Shown: piece after piece, positions 1-6,433 of the stretch
Layout of the letters: each line of letters begins with the position of its first letter
How positions within the stretch are numbered: position 1 is the stretch's first letter
Assembly (NCBI GenBank): GCA_016522385.1
Contig: JAEKFU010000418.1
Span: forward strand, 1 to 13,071
From: Pseudomonadota bacterium
GTDB lineage: Bacteria; Pseudomonadota; Alphaproteobacteria; Rhizobiales; Aestuariivirgaceae
DNA: 13,071 nt
Reading direction: 5' to 3'
The notes under the pieces: generated by a model
Database searches by the model: none
What the model saw: only the letters and a program-made list of their open reading frames with translations
Told to the model about the DNA's origin: nothing
Translations under genes and position numbers: made by a program

Positions 1-761
1 AAGGCCGCATGACGGTCTGCAACATGTCTATCGAGGGCGGTGCCCGGGCCGGCATGGTGGCACCCGATCAGAAAACCTTTGACTATCTAAAGGAACGTCC
101 GAGGACACCAAAAGGCAGCGCTTGGGACGACGCCGTGCGCTATTGGGAAACGCTTCGGTCCGACGACGGCGCACAGTTTGATTGCGAGGTCAAACTCGAT
201 GCTGCAGCACTGCCACCTATTGTAACCTGGGGCACCAGCCCAGAGGATGTTGTCTCGATCACCGGCTCCGTGCCGGACCCGCAACACATCGCGGATGAGA
301 CCCGGCGCCAGGCGTTGCTGCGCAAGCTCGACTATATGGGCCTCACGGCCGGTACGCCGATGACCGAAGTTTACATCGACCGTGTATTCATCGGCTCGTG
401 CACCAACGGGCGGATTGAGGATTTGCGGGCCGCAGCCGCCGTCGCCAAAGGCAAGTCGGTAAATGGCCACGTCAATGCCATGATCGTACCTGGTTCCGGT
501 ATCGTCAAAGAACAGGCAGAGGCCGAAGGCCTTGACAAAATCTTCCTGGACGCCGGTTTCGAATGGCGCGAACCGGGGTGTTCCATGTGCCTGGCCATGA
601 ATGCCGATCGCCTGGCGCCTGGCGAACGCTGTGCCTCGACATCAAACCGCAATTTCGAGGGCCGGCAGGGCTATAAGGGCAGAACCCACTTGGTATCGCC
701 TGTCATGGCCGCCGCCGCGGCAATTGCCGGTCACTTTGTCGATATTCGCGACTGGAATTGA
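1..761 (+). CDS. leuC: 3-isopropylmalate dehydratase large subunit, C-terminal part (cut by window edge)
   Basis: This is the large, iron-sulfur-bearing subunit of isopropylmalate isomerase, which converts 2-isopropylmalate to 3-isopropylmalate in leucine synthesis together with LeuD. The frame is already open at base 3 (Gly-Arg before the Met at base 9), and the family has a G-R-M-T-x-C-N-M-S-I-E-G-G-A-R-A-G block inside the protein. The Met at base 9 is therefore internal and the true start lies outside the window. Counting from that Met, the three [4Fe-4S] cysteines of the aconitase superfamily are visible: C131 in GSCTNGR, and C191 and C194 in EPGCSMCLAMN. The segment ends with the usual S-N-R-N-F-E-G-R-Q-G and H-L-V-S-P-x-M-A-A-A-A-A-I-x-G-x-x-x-D pattern. 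About 250 residues are present of an expected roughly 470. No frameshift is seen. leuD does not follow directly; 515 bases separate the two genes. Confidence 0.97.
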   Translation, partial: GRMTVCNMSIEGGARAGMVAPDQKTFDYLKERPRTPKGSAWDDAVRYWETLRSDDGAQFDCEVKLDAAALPPIVTWGTSPEDVVSITGSVPDPQHIADETRRQALLRKLDYMGLTAGTPMTEVYIDRVFIGSCTNGRIEDLRAAAAVAKGKSVNGHVNAMIVPGSGIVKEQAEAEGLDKIFLDAGFEWREPGCSMCLAMNADRLAPGERCASTSNRNFEGRQGYKGRTHLVSPVMAAAAAIAGHFVDIRDWN

Positions 762-984
762 TTGCGACTCAATAGACAATCAGCTACTAGACGGTCATGC
801 AAGTAATTTGACGTAAACGTTAAATTTGCGAAATGATATTTCTTACCGTGCAATCACGGGTCCGCGGGCATATTCGGACTTATGAACGGTTGATGAACGG
901 AGCATTAAGCTTACCGTTAACATTGAACTGGTATGACAGGGCCAAGTTCAACGCTTATGTGAGATTGACTTGGAGACGCCAGAC
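762..984. other. Non-coding interval between leuC and the 51-codon ORF
   Basis: I find no credible gene here. The stretch at about 800-845 is noticeably AT-rich for this window. It contains several short symmetric elements: ATTG-cgact-CAAT at 761-773 around a GANTC site (the CcrM methylation target in alphaproteobacteria), GAAAT-gat-ATTTC at 830-842, and a small CCGTG-caat-CACGG hairpin at 846-859 without a T run. TTGACG at 808-813 could be a -35 box, but no good -10 element lies at the right spacing. The interval probably holds the 3' end of the leuC transcript and a promoter for the genes downstream; which bases do this cannot be decided from sequence alone. Confidence 0.5.
923..951. promoter_or_regulatory. 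Inverted repeat, possible operator
   Basis: TTGAACT at 923-929 is repeated in exact inverted orientation as AGTTCAA at 945-951. The spacer is 15 bases, which puts the half-site centres 22 bp apart, about two helical turns. The repeat ends 33 bases before the start of the 51-codon ORF. Two TTAA tetramers lie just upstream (905-908 and 917-920). The layout would suit a dimeric regulator at a promoter, but no regulator is identified, and a chance repeat cannot be excluded. Confidence 0.35.
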
Positions 985-1140
985 ATGAACCCGACACTTC
1001 AGGCCGATGATAGTTTCTTGCGCCGTATTCTGTTTGCCCTGATTTTCTGCGCCTTTGTCACCGGTGGTGTCACCGCCTACGCCGCGGTCTCAACCGCGCA
1101 AACGGGCGTTGTCAACATTACCATGCCAAGCGGTCTGTAA
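985..1140 (+). CDS. Small single-pass membrane protein, 51 residues, unknown function
   Basis: An ATG at 985 opens 51 codons ending in TAA at 1138-1140. GGAG at 972-975 lies 9 bases before the ATG, a good ribosome binding site. The predicted protein begins with about 14 polar residues (MNPTLQADDSFLRR) and then has one hydrophobic stretch at roughly residues 15-34 (ILFALIFCAFVTGGVTAYAA), followed by a short tail. It could be a small inner-membrane protein with a cytoplasmic N-terminus, or a short exported peptide with possible cleavage after A-Y-A-A. I do not recognise the family and assign no function. It lies between leuC and leuD on the same strand, 136 bases before leuD. The ribosome binding site, the clean hydrophobic helix and the otherwise empty 515-base gap support it as a real gene. 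Conservation would have to confirm this. Confidence 0.6.
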   Translation: MNPTLQADDSFLRRILFALIFCAFVTGGVTAYAAVSTAQTGVVNITMPSGL

Positions 1141-1218
1141 CCGCTAAGGCAGTTGCCACACCAGGCGTATGGGCCGAATTTCCATCCTCACTTGCACTTG
1201 ACCATACGTAACGCTTGA

Positions 1219-1243
1219 TTCTTGCCAAGATTCTGCGCAAGAA
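1219..1243 (+). promoter_or_regulatory. Inverted repeat in the leuD 5' region
   Basis: TTCTTGC at 1219-1225 pairs exactly with GCAAGAA at 1237-1243 across an 11-base loop. In RNA this is a 7-bp hairpin ending 33 bases before the leuD start. A GANTC site lies in the loop at 1229-1233. The rest of 1141-1276 shows no gene. The leuD ribosome binding site is the modest AAGAGA at 1265-1270. The hairpin could shape a leuD leader or be an operator; there is no T run, so it is not an obvious terminator. Confidence 0.3.
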
Positions 1244-1276
1244 GGCGGGCTGACAAGCACTTGCAAGAGATAGCTG

Positions 1277-1882
1277 ATGGAAAAGTTCACTAATTTGACC
1301 GGAGTTGCCGCGCCGTTGAACCTGATCAATGTCGACACCGACATGATTATCCCAAAACAGTATCTGAAGACCATCAAGCGGACCGGCCTCGGCACCGCGC
1401 TGTTTTCCGAGATGCGCTATGACGACGACGGCAACGAGATAGACGGTTTCGTTCTCAATAAGCCAGCTTACCGCCAGGCCAAGATCCTCGTCGCCGGTGA
1501 GAATTTCGGCTGCGGTTCGTCGCGCGAACACGCTCCTTGGGCGCTGCTCGACTTCGGCATCCGCTGTGTCATCGCACCCTCATTTGCCGATATTTTCTAC
1601 AATAACTGTTTCAAGAACGGCATCCTGCCAGTTGCCCTGCCGCAGGAAGACGTCGACAAACTGATGGATGACGCTGAACGCGGAGCCAACGCCATCATTA
1701 CCGTCGACTTAGAAAACCAGCGGATCACTGGCCCGGACGGCGGTTCGATCACATTCGAGCTCGACCCGTTCCGCAAACATTGCCTGTTCCATGGCCTAGA
1801 CGACATTGGCCTCAGCCTGGAAAAGTCGGCCTCGATCGACGCCTACGAAGCCAAGGCAGAACAAGCCCGACCCTGGCTATAA
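1277..1882 (+). CDS. leuD: 3-isopropylmalate dehydratase small subunit
   Basis: LeuD is the swivelling small subunit that pairs with LeuC to isomerise 2-isopropylmalate to 3-isopropylmalate through a dehydrated intermediate in the cytoplasm. The 201-residue product matches the family length. Recognisable blocks are NVDTDMIIP at residues 18-26, GENFGCGSSREHAPWAL at 74-90 (the substrate-binding loop region) and SFADIFYNNCFKNGILP at 102-118. The chosen ATG follows AAGAGA with a 6-base spacing and gives the usual short N-terminus before the aconitase-C-type fold. leuC lies upstream on the same strand but is separated by a long gap, so leuD may have its own promoter. A lytic transglycosylase gene starts 10 bases after the leuD stop and is probably cotranscribed with it. 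No key residue appears to be missing. Confidence 0.97.
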   Translation: MEKFTNLTGVAAPLNLINVDTDMIIPKQYLKTIKRTGLGTALFSEMRYDDDGNEIDGFVLNKPAYRQAKILVAGENFGCGSSREHAPWALLDFGIRCVIAPSFADIFYNNCFKNGILPVALPQEDVDKLMDDAERGANAIITVDLENQRITGPDGGSITFELDPFRKHCLFHGLDDIGLSLEKSASIDAYEAKAEQARPWL

Positions 1883-1892
1883 GGCACCACCA

Positions 1893-3071
1893 ATGATCCT
1901 GCGCACCATCCTGGTGTTTGCGCTTGCAGCGCTGACCGTGAGCGAGGTAAACGCCCGGTCTCTCAATTCCTGCGTCGCTGGCCTCAAGAAACAGGCCATC
2001 CGTTCCGGCGTCAAACGCTCGGTCGCCAATAAGGCGCTAGGTAATGTCACATACGACGAAAAGGTCATTCGATTCTCACGCTCACAGCCGGAATATCGCA
2101 CTCCGATCTGGGACTACATGGCCTTTCTCGTCGATCCCGAACGCATTGCCGACGGCAAGGCGATGATGCAAAAGCACGACAAGACCCTGCGCGCAGTAGA
2201 AAAGGCTTACGGCGTCGATCGTTACATCATCGCAGCCCTGTGGGGCATCGAGAGCAACTATGGCCGACATCACGGCGACTTCTACTTGCCGCACGCGCTC
2301 GCCAATTTGGTTTGCGCCAGGCGCAAGTCGAAATTCTTTCGCCGCGAGCTGATCCAGGCCCTCAAGATCGTCTCCCGCGGCGATGTTCGCCTGGCGGATC
2401 TGAAAAGCTCGTGGGCCGGTGCCTTTGGCCAAACCCAATTCATTCCGTCAACCTATCGGCGTCTGGCTGTAGACTTCGACAAGGACGGCCGCCGCGATCT
2501 CGTCCACTCGGTGCCTGATGCGCTCGCTTCGACCGCCAACTATCTCAGAAACGCAGGCTGGCGGTCAGGCCAAAGCTGGGGCTACGAGGTGCGCCTGCCG
2601 AAACGCTATCGCGGCGCATCGGGTCGCAAGCGCCGCGCTTCGCTGACGACTTGGGGCAAGCGCGGCATTACCCGCCTCAACGGTAAGCGTCTCACCGGTC
2701 GCCGCAAGGGTGCATTGATCCTGCCGGCGGGCCGCAACGGTCCGGCCTTTATCGTCTTTTCGAACTTCAATGCGATTTACACCTACAATGCGGCGGAAAG
2801 CTACGCACTTGCGATCTCCCATCTGTCGGACCGCCTGCGCGGACGCAGTGGGATCCGCAAGGGCTGGCCGACCAAGGACCCCGGGCTGACCCGCGCCCAG
2901 CGCCTAGAACTGCAGAAGAGACTGATCAAGGCCGGCTATGACATTGGCGAAGCCGACGGCCGTATCGGCCCAATTACCAAGGCCGCGATCAAGAAGGTAC
3001 AGAAGAAAAACAATATGAAGCCAAACGGCCGGCCGAGCATGAAGGTCTACAAACTTTTGGGCGGCGCATAG
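1893..3071 (+). CDS. Secreted lytic murein transglycosylase, MltB-like, with peptidoglycan-binding domain
   Basis: The predicted enzyme cleaves the MurNAc-GlcNAc bond of peptidoglycan with formation of 1,6-anhydroMurNAc. I chose the ATG at 1893, which gives 392 residues, because it starts a normal signal peptide (hydrophobic residues 5-17, probable cleavage after N-A near residue 21). It also has AAGG 8 bases upstream, overlapping the leuD stop. An earlier in-frame ATG at 1806 would put 29 charged residues inside leuD and spoil the signal. The SLT_2/MltB catalytic region covers about residues 22-320: catalytic Glu is E120 in ALWGIESNYG, followed by WAGAFGQTQFIPSTY (174-188), a D-F-D-x-D-G-R-x-D-L loop (194-203) resembling the calcium loop of Slt35, and NAAESYALAI (299-308). 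A PG_binding_1 domain occupies about 333-388. There is no lipobox cysteine at the cleavage site, so it is probably soluble in the periplasm. Confidence 0.93.
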   Translation: MILRTILVFALAALTVSEVNARSLNSCVAGLKKQAIRSGVKRSVANKALGNVTYDEKVIRFSRSQPEYRTPIWDYMAFLVDPERIADGKAMMQKHDKTLRAVEKAYGVDRYIIAALWGIESNYGRHHGDFYLPHALANLVCARRKSKFFRRELIQALKIVSRGDVRLADLKSSWAGAFGQTQFIPSTYRRLAVDFDKDGRRDLVHSVPDALASTANYLRNAGWRSGQSWGYEVRLPKRYRGASGRKRRASLTTWGKRGITRLNGKRLTGRRKGALILPAGRNGPAFIVFSNFNAIYTYNAAESYALAISHLSDRLRGRSGIRKGWPTKDPGLTRAQRLELQKRLIKAGYDIGEADGRIGPITKAAIKKVQKKNNMKPNGRPSMKVYKLLGGA

Positions 3072-3078
3072 TGCCGCC
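3060..3078. terminator. GC-rich hairpin between convergent genes, possible bidirectional terminator
   Basis: GGCGGC at 3060-3065 pairs exactly with GCCGCC at 3073-3078 around a 7-base loop that contains the transglycosylase stop codon. On the plus strand it is followed by GTTTC. On the minus strand it lies 18 bases past the M23 peptidase stop and is followed by CCAAAAG. It sits exactly where two convergent genes end, and the stem is strong, but the T runs are short, so termination in either direction is an inference. Confidence 0.45.
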
Positions 3079-3095
3079 GTTTCAGCTGTTTCACA

Positions 3096-4100
3096 TCAAG
3101 GCATGATGAACGGTCGCGCGGCCCGCAAGACCGGTTTGCCGCCCCGAACCACGCCAAAGAACGCGACATACCGCCCGCTCGGCCAGCGTTCTTGCTTGCG
3201 CTTCTTGCCGGCAAACAGCATGTAGTGCGCCTTATTGGCATCAAGCTTGACCTTGTTGCGGGCAATTTCACCGCCAGGTCCCGCCAGCACCGCAAAAACC
3301 TGATCATCTGCTTGCAGGTTGATCGCCCAGCCCCACGCAACGAGTACCGCACTGTCGGATGATGGCATGAAACCCTGGACTTCACCCATTTCCAACTCGT
3401 TCATCGTGACCTTGCCGGGGGCAAATCCGGTATCCAGGACCTGGCCTTTCCGATAGGTCAGGCCTTTCAGAATATCTGCCCGCCACAGGGGTCTACCGCC
3501 GAGACCACATGCAGCGTGGTCATATTTGACACCCTTGAATGGATCGATCACATGGCCCGTCCTGCGCACCGTGATATGAACGTGTGGGAAGGCCGCCTTG
3601 CCTGAATAACCGACCTGCCCGAGGACATCACCGGCCTTCACCGTGTCGCCTTCTTGCACCTCCACCGAACCGCGCCGCATGTGACAGTACTGGGTCTGCC
3701 AGCCCTTGCCGTGATCGACCACCACACCGTTGCCGCAGTCGCGACCAGCATTGGCTGCCTGCGCTTCAGCAGATTTGACCAGCCGGTCGGTCATGCCGTC
3801 CCGGCGGCTCTTTACGACCCCATCTGCCGCCGCCAGTACATTGACACCCCGGTTCACATCGGCAACCGAGCGCAGCCGAATGTCCGTTCCCTTGTGCCCA
3901 TCGTAACTCTGCGCTCCGCAGGCATAGTCGCGCACGCCCGGTTGCGGATCGAGGTCGACATATTGCTGTATGAAGCAATCACGGCCAACTTCACAGTCGA
4001 TCGGCGGACCCAGTTCAAAAGCATGTGCGCGATCACCACTGGCCAGCAACAAGCCCGTAAGCAATACAGCAATAAGTGCTCTTGTCATCCGGCGTTTCAC
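3096..4100 (-). CDS. Secreted M23 (LytM-type) zinc metallopeptidase
   Basis: This 334-residue protein is predicted to be a periplasmic peptidoglycan endopeptidase or a related LytM-domain factor. Residues 1-27 form a signal peptide (MKRRMTR, hydrophobic core 8-20, cleavage after A-H-A). The LytM domain covers about residues 67-190. The zinc ligands expected for M23 are all present: H69 and D73 in H-K-G-T-D, H173 and H175 in H-V-H, with catalytic H140 in YCHM. An active enzyme is therefore likely. Residues 195-334 form a C-terminal region I do not recognise. The start is GTG at 4100 with GGAGG 13 bases upstream (slightly long spacing); an ATG at 4088 is an alternative that keeps the signal peptide. 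It converges with the lytic transglycosylase and diverges from leuB. The pairing of a glycan-cleaving and a putative peptide-cleaving enzyme suggests a shared role in wall turnover. Confidence 0.9.
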   Translation of the reverse strand: MKRRMTRALIAVLLTGLLLASGDRAHAFELGPPIDCEVGRDCFIQQYVDLDPQPGVRDYACGAQSYDGHKGTDIRLRSVADVNRGVNVLAAADGVVKSRRDGMTDRLVKSAEAQAANAGRDCGNGVVVDHGKGWQTQYCHMRRGSVEVQEGDTVKAGDVLGQVGYSGKAAFPHVHITVRRTGHVIDPFKGVKYDHAACGLGGRPLWRADILKGLTYRKGQVLDTGFAPGKVTMNELEMGEVQGFMPSSDSAVLVAWGWAINLQADDQVFAVLAGPGGEIARNKVKLDANKAHYMLFAGKKRKQERWPSGRYVAFFGVVRGGKPVLRAARPFIMP

Positions 4101-4173
4101 GGTTTACCCAGGGCCTCCGAAAAAGACATCAACCAACCTGGTCGGAAACCTTTCAAACGGGGATGTTCAAAGC
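4101..4173. promoter_or_regulatory. Divergent intergenic region of the M23 peptidase and leuB
   Basis: These 73 bases separate two genes that point away from each other, so leuB, with no upstream gene on its strand, needs a promoter here or inside the M23 gene. Visible are the ribosome binding sites for both sides: CCTCC at 4114-4118 (GGAGG on the minus strand) and GGGGA at 4159-4163, 10 bases before the leuB ATG. I cannot pick out convincing -35/-10 pairs; a short ACCA-acc-TGGT inverted repeat lies near 4132-4142. Confidence 0.5.
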
Positions 4174-5283
4174 ATGGCGATACACAAGCTGTTTCTGCTG
4201 CCGGGAGACGGCATCGGCACGGAGGTGATGGCCGAGGTTGCGCGGTTCATCGACTGGTTCAGCAGCCGCGGCATCGCCACATTCGAAGCCGAGCAGGGCC
4301 TGGTCGGCGGTTCGGCCTACGATGCCCACGGTAAGGCGATCAGTGATGCCGACATGGCTCTTGCCAACGCCGCGGATGCGGTCATCTTCGGTGCCGTCGG
4401 CGGCCCGAAATGGGATGATGTTCCCTATGAAAAGCGTCCCGAAGCCGGCCTCCTGAGGCTGCGCAAGGATCTTGCACTTTTTGCCAATTTACGTCCGGCC
4501 ATCTGCTATCCGGCCCTCGCCGACAGTTCGTCTCTCAAGCGCCACCTGGTCGAAGGCCTCGACTTGTTGATCGTCCGCGAGCTAACCGGCGGTGTGTATT
4601 TTGGTGAGCCAAAAACCATTACCGATCTTGGCAACGGGCAAAAACGTGCCATCGATACGCAAGTGTACGACACCTATGAGATTGACCGTATAGCCCGCGT
4701 CGCCTTTGACCTTGCCCGCACACGCTCCAACAAGGTGGCTTCAAGCGAAAAGCGCAATGTCATGAAATCCGGTGTCCTTTGGCACGAGGTTGTCAGCCAG
4801 GTACACGCAGAGAGCTACCCGGATGTCGAACTGGAGCATGTGCTGGCCGACAATTGCGGTATGCAATTAGTTCGCAATCCCAAGCAATACGACGTGATTG
4901 TCACCGATAACCTGTTTGGCGACATGCTGTCCGATGTGGCCGCCATGTTGACCGGCTCGCTCGGCATGCTGCCCTCCGCCTCTCTCGGCGCACCGGATGA
5001 ACAGAGCGGCAGGCGCAAATCGCTCTACGAGCCCGTGCACGGCTCCGCACCCGACATTGCCGGGCAGAACCTTGCCAATCCAATTGCCATGATCGCGTCC
5101 TTCGCCATGGCCTTACGGTATTCGCTTGGAATGGGCGACTGGGCCGGCAAGGTCGAGGACGCAATATCTCGCACTCTCGACAAGGGCATACGTACCAGCG
5201 ACATCATGCAGGACGGCATGACACAAGTCGGCACGACGCAGATGGCTGACGCAATCCTGCACGAGTTGGAGGCCATTGCCTGA
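4174..5283 (+). CDS. leuB: 3-isopropylmalate dehydrogenase
   Basis: LeuB oxidises and decarboxylates 3-isopropylmalate with NAD+ to 2-oxoisocaproate, the step after LeuCD. The ATG at 4174 gives 369 residues and starts directly with the conserved LPGDGIGTEV block (9-18); an in-frame upstream ATG would add about 68 residues that overlap the M23 gene and match nothing. Substrate and metal residues known from the Thermus enzyme are all in place: R97, R107, R135 (RELTGGVYFGEP), Y142, K193 (in S-E-K-R-N-V-M), D226, D250 and D254 (TDNLFGDMLSD). The NAD-site loop HGSAPDIAG is at 289-297. The S-E-K-R-N-V-M-K-S-G-V-L-W and D-N-C-G-M-Q variants are, from memory, typical of alphaproteobacterial LeuB. A VOC-fold gene starts 6 bases after the stop and probably shares its transcript. 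Confidence 0.97.
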   Translation: MAIHKLFLLPGDGIGTEVMAEVARFIDWFSSRGIATFEAEQGLVGGSAYDAHGKAISDADMALANAADAVIFGAVGGPKWDDVPYEKRPEAGLLRLRKDLALFANLRPAICYPALADSSSLKRHLVEGLDLLIVRELTGGVYFGEPKTITDLGNGQKRAIDTQVYDTYEIDRIARVAFDLARTRSNKVASSEKRNVMKSGVLWHEVVSQVHAESYPDVELEHVLADNCGMQLVRNPKQYDVIVTDNLFGDMLSDVAAMLTGSLGMLPSASLGAPDEQSGRRKSLYEPVHGSAPDIAGQNLANPIAMIASFAMALRYSLGMGDWAGKVEDAISRTLDKGIRTSDIMQDGMTQVGTTQMADAILHELEAIA

Positions 5284-5326
5284 TCGAAGATGCCGACACC
5301 ATTTATCGAAGATGCCGTCGCCATTG
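5283..5326 (+). repeat. 22-bp imperfect tandem duplication at the leuB/VOC junction
   Basis: Bases 5283-5304 and 5305-5326 match at 19 of 22 positions; the first 13 (ATCGAAGATGCCG) are identical. The first copy starts at the last base of the leuB stop codon and holds the VOC start codon at 5290. The second copy lies inside the VOC coding sequence. Because 22 is not a multiple of three, the ATG in the second copy (5312) is out of the VOC frame. It looks like an old local duplication. Confidence 0.75.
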
Positions 5327-5685
5327 TACCGGTACGCGATATTCACCGCACGGTGGACTTTTATGTCGATACACTGAACTTCGAGCGCCGTCTTGTTACA
5401 GACGACGGTCAATTCGCCATTGCCGTTCATGGCGAGGCCGCCATCCACTTTCTTAAGGCAGACGACGCCTCAGCTCTCGAGGCGACAGCCAATCATTTTT
5501 CGATTTACTTGTGGGTCAATGGGGTGGACCAGCTTTATTGCGACCTCACCCCTAATTTGCAGCAACTTGATGAAGACCGGGTGCGCGCACCGTTCGACCA
5601 GCCCTACGGCATGCGCGAGTTCCATGTAAAGGACCCCGATGGCTGCCTATTGATGTTTGGCCAACCGGTCGAGCAGACAGAGTGA
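5290..5685 (+). CDS. VOC-superfamily protein (glyoxalase/bleomycin resistance-like)
   Basis: This 131-residue protein has the two beta-alpha-beta-beta-beta halves of the vicinal oxygen chelate fold: roughly residues 8-58 (VPVRDIHRTVDFYVDTLNF) and 66-126 (GMREFHVKDPDGCLLMFG). The C-terminal R-E-F-x-V-x-D-P-D-G-x-L-L-x-F-G motif is characteristic of bleomycin-resistance-like members. E110 sits where metal-binding members have a ligand glutamate. No clear histidine is seen in the first ligand position, so a metal-dependent enzyme is not assured, and the substrate is unknown. It begins 6 bases after leuB. The best ribosome binding site is GGAGG at 5268-5272, 17 bases before the ATG, which is too far to be ideal. 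The 5' end lies in a tandem duplication that may have moved the start. It ends 13 bases from the convergent P460 gene. Confidence 0.82.
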   Translation: MPTPFIEDAVAIVPVRDIHRTVDFYVDTLNFERRLVTDDGQFAIAVHGEAAIHFLKADDASALEATANHFSIYLWVNGVDQLYCDLTPNLQQLDEDRVRAPFDQPYGMREFHVKDPDGCLLMFGQPVEQTE

Positions 5686-5698
5686 CACTCAAAAGAAG

Positions 5699-6316
5699 CT
5701 ATTGGGTCGCGGCCCGTCGGTACTTCTTGGGCACATAGAACACATAGTCGTTCTTGGCCTTGATCTTGTGGCAGTCGTGGCAGAACGTCATTTCACTGGC
5801 GCTATCACCCATGCTGTCACCAAACAGACTGCCGTCCGGCATAATCATGACATATCGCCAGTCGGCCGTGTCGGGACTGGCGCCAGCAGCCAGCTTTTCC
5901 ATCACGAACAAGGCGCCAGGAAACACTTTTCGCTGCGCCGTGACCGTGAAACTATCCTTGGCCAATACTGATCCAATCGGCAGTTTTGCGCCCTTTTTCA
6001 GTGAACCATAGTCTTTGGCAAGGGCATTGGCGTAGTTGTTGATAAAGCGATTGCCGTGCGTTGCCGACAGATATGGCGCGGTATTGTAGAGCTGCCAATT
6101 GGGATAGCCCTGTGCAACCGGATGCTTGGACAGGGCATAGCCATTGACCATGCGGTCGACGAGATCCTGGTAGATATTCGAAATCACGGCGTCGCTGAGG
6201 CGCGCCGGCTTCTTGATCTTCAGATGTCCGCCCTCTTCATCGACTTCGGCGGCATGCACCGCGAAAGCACCAACGACCAACCCGAACACGCCGCACACGA
6301 TATGTCTCATACGCAT
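5699..6316 (-). CDS. Cytochrome P460-family periplasmic heme protein
   Basis: The 205-residue product has a signal peptide (residues 1-22, cleavage around V-H-A-A) and one c-type heme motif, CHDCH, at 179-183, so C179 and C182 would bind heme and H183 ligate it. A single C-terminal CxxCH after a mainly beta domain, with preceding blocks LPIGSVLAKDSFTV (112-125), GALFVMEKL (134-142) and DWRYVMIMPDG (152-162), fits the cytochrome P460 / cytochrome c'-beta group. Characterised members oxidise hydroxylamine or bind NO; most relatives in heterotrophs have no known role. I cannot tell from sequence whether the heme-lysine cross-link of true P460 forms; lysines at 108, 109, 112 and 120 are candidates. 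The ATG at 6316 is preceded by AAG-free but good GAGGTGA (6321-6327 on the minus strand). The gene is monocistronic or starts its own unit, separated by 117 bases from the sdh operon end. Confidence 0.85.
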   Translation of the reverse strand: MRMRHIVCGVFGLVVGAFAVHAAEVDEEGGHLKIKKPARLSDAVISNIYQDLVDRMVNGYALSKHPVAQGYPNWQLYNTAPYLSATHGNRFINNYANALAKDYGSLKKGAKLPIGSVLAKDSFTVTAQRKVFPGALFVMEKLAAGASPDTADWRYVMIMPDGSLFGDSMGDSASEMTFCHDCHKIKAKNDYVFYVPKKYRRAATQ

Positions 6317-6402
6317 AGCATCACCTCGTAATAATTATGTTGAAGCAATGACCGTTGCAGATGCATAAACATTTCGGTGAAGTAACGGGTTGTTGAATGA
6401 CT

Positions 6403-6430
6403 GTGACGATCGCGTGTGCGATGCTGTCAC
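6403..6430 (-). terminator. Hairpin 3 bases after the last gene of the sdh operon
   Basis: Two nested perfect stems are visible: GTGAC at 6403-6407 with GTCAC at 6426-6430, and ATCGC at 6409-6413 with GCGAT at 6418-6422, with a 4-base loop. A 1-by-3 internal loop separates the two stems, giving 10 base pairs in total. On the minus strand it begins 3 bases after the stop of the four-cysteine protein gene. The following bases (AGTCATTC) are not a strong U tract, so it may be a weak intrinsic terminator or a 3' end protecting hairpin. Confidence 0.5.
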
Positions 6431-6433
6431 GCA

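Noticed and set aside
9..11. ATG at 9 as the start of leuC
   Set aside because: The frame is open upstream and the surrounding residues belong to an internal conserved block of LeuC, so the gene starts outside the window.
905..920. Two TTAA tetramers as a CtrA binding site
   Set aside because: The CtrA consensus has a 7-base spacer; here the spacer is 8, so the match is off by one.
1198..1227. TTGACC upstream of leuD as a -35 element
   Set aside because: No acceptable -10 hexamer lies 16-18 bases downstream.
1806..1892. Upstream in-frame start for the lytic transglycosylase inside leuD
   Set aside because: It would place 29 polar and charged residues before the signal peptide and overlap leuD by 77 bases; the ATG at 1893 has a ribosome binding site.
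3654..4334. 226-codon plus-strand frame opposite the M23 gene
   Set aside because: It is antisense to the M23 peptidase and overlaps leuB in another phase; the M23 frame has a signal peptide and full catalytic set, this one shows no family features.
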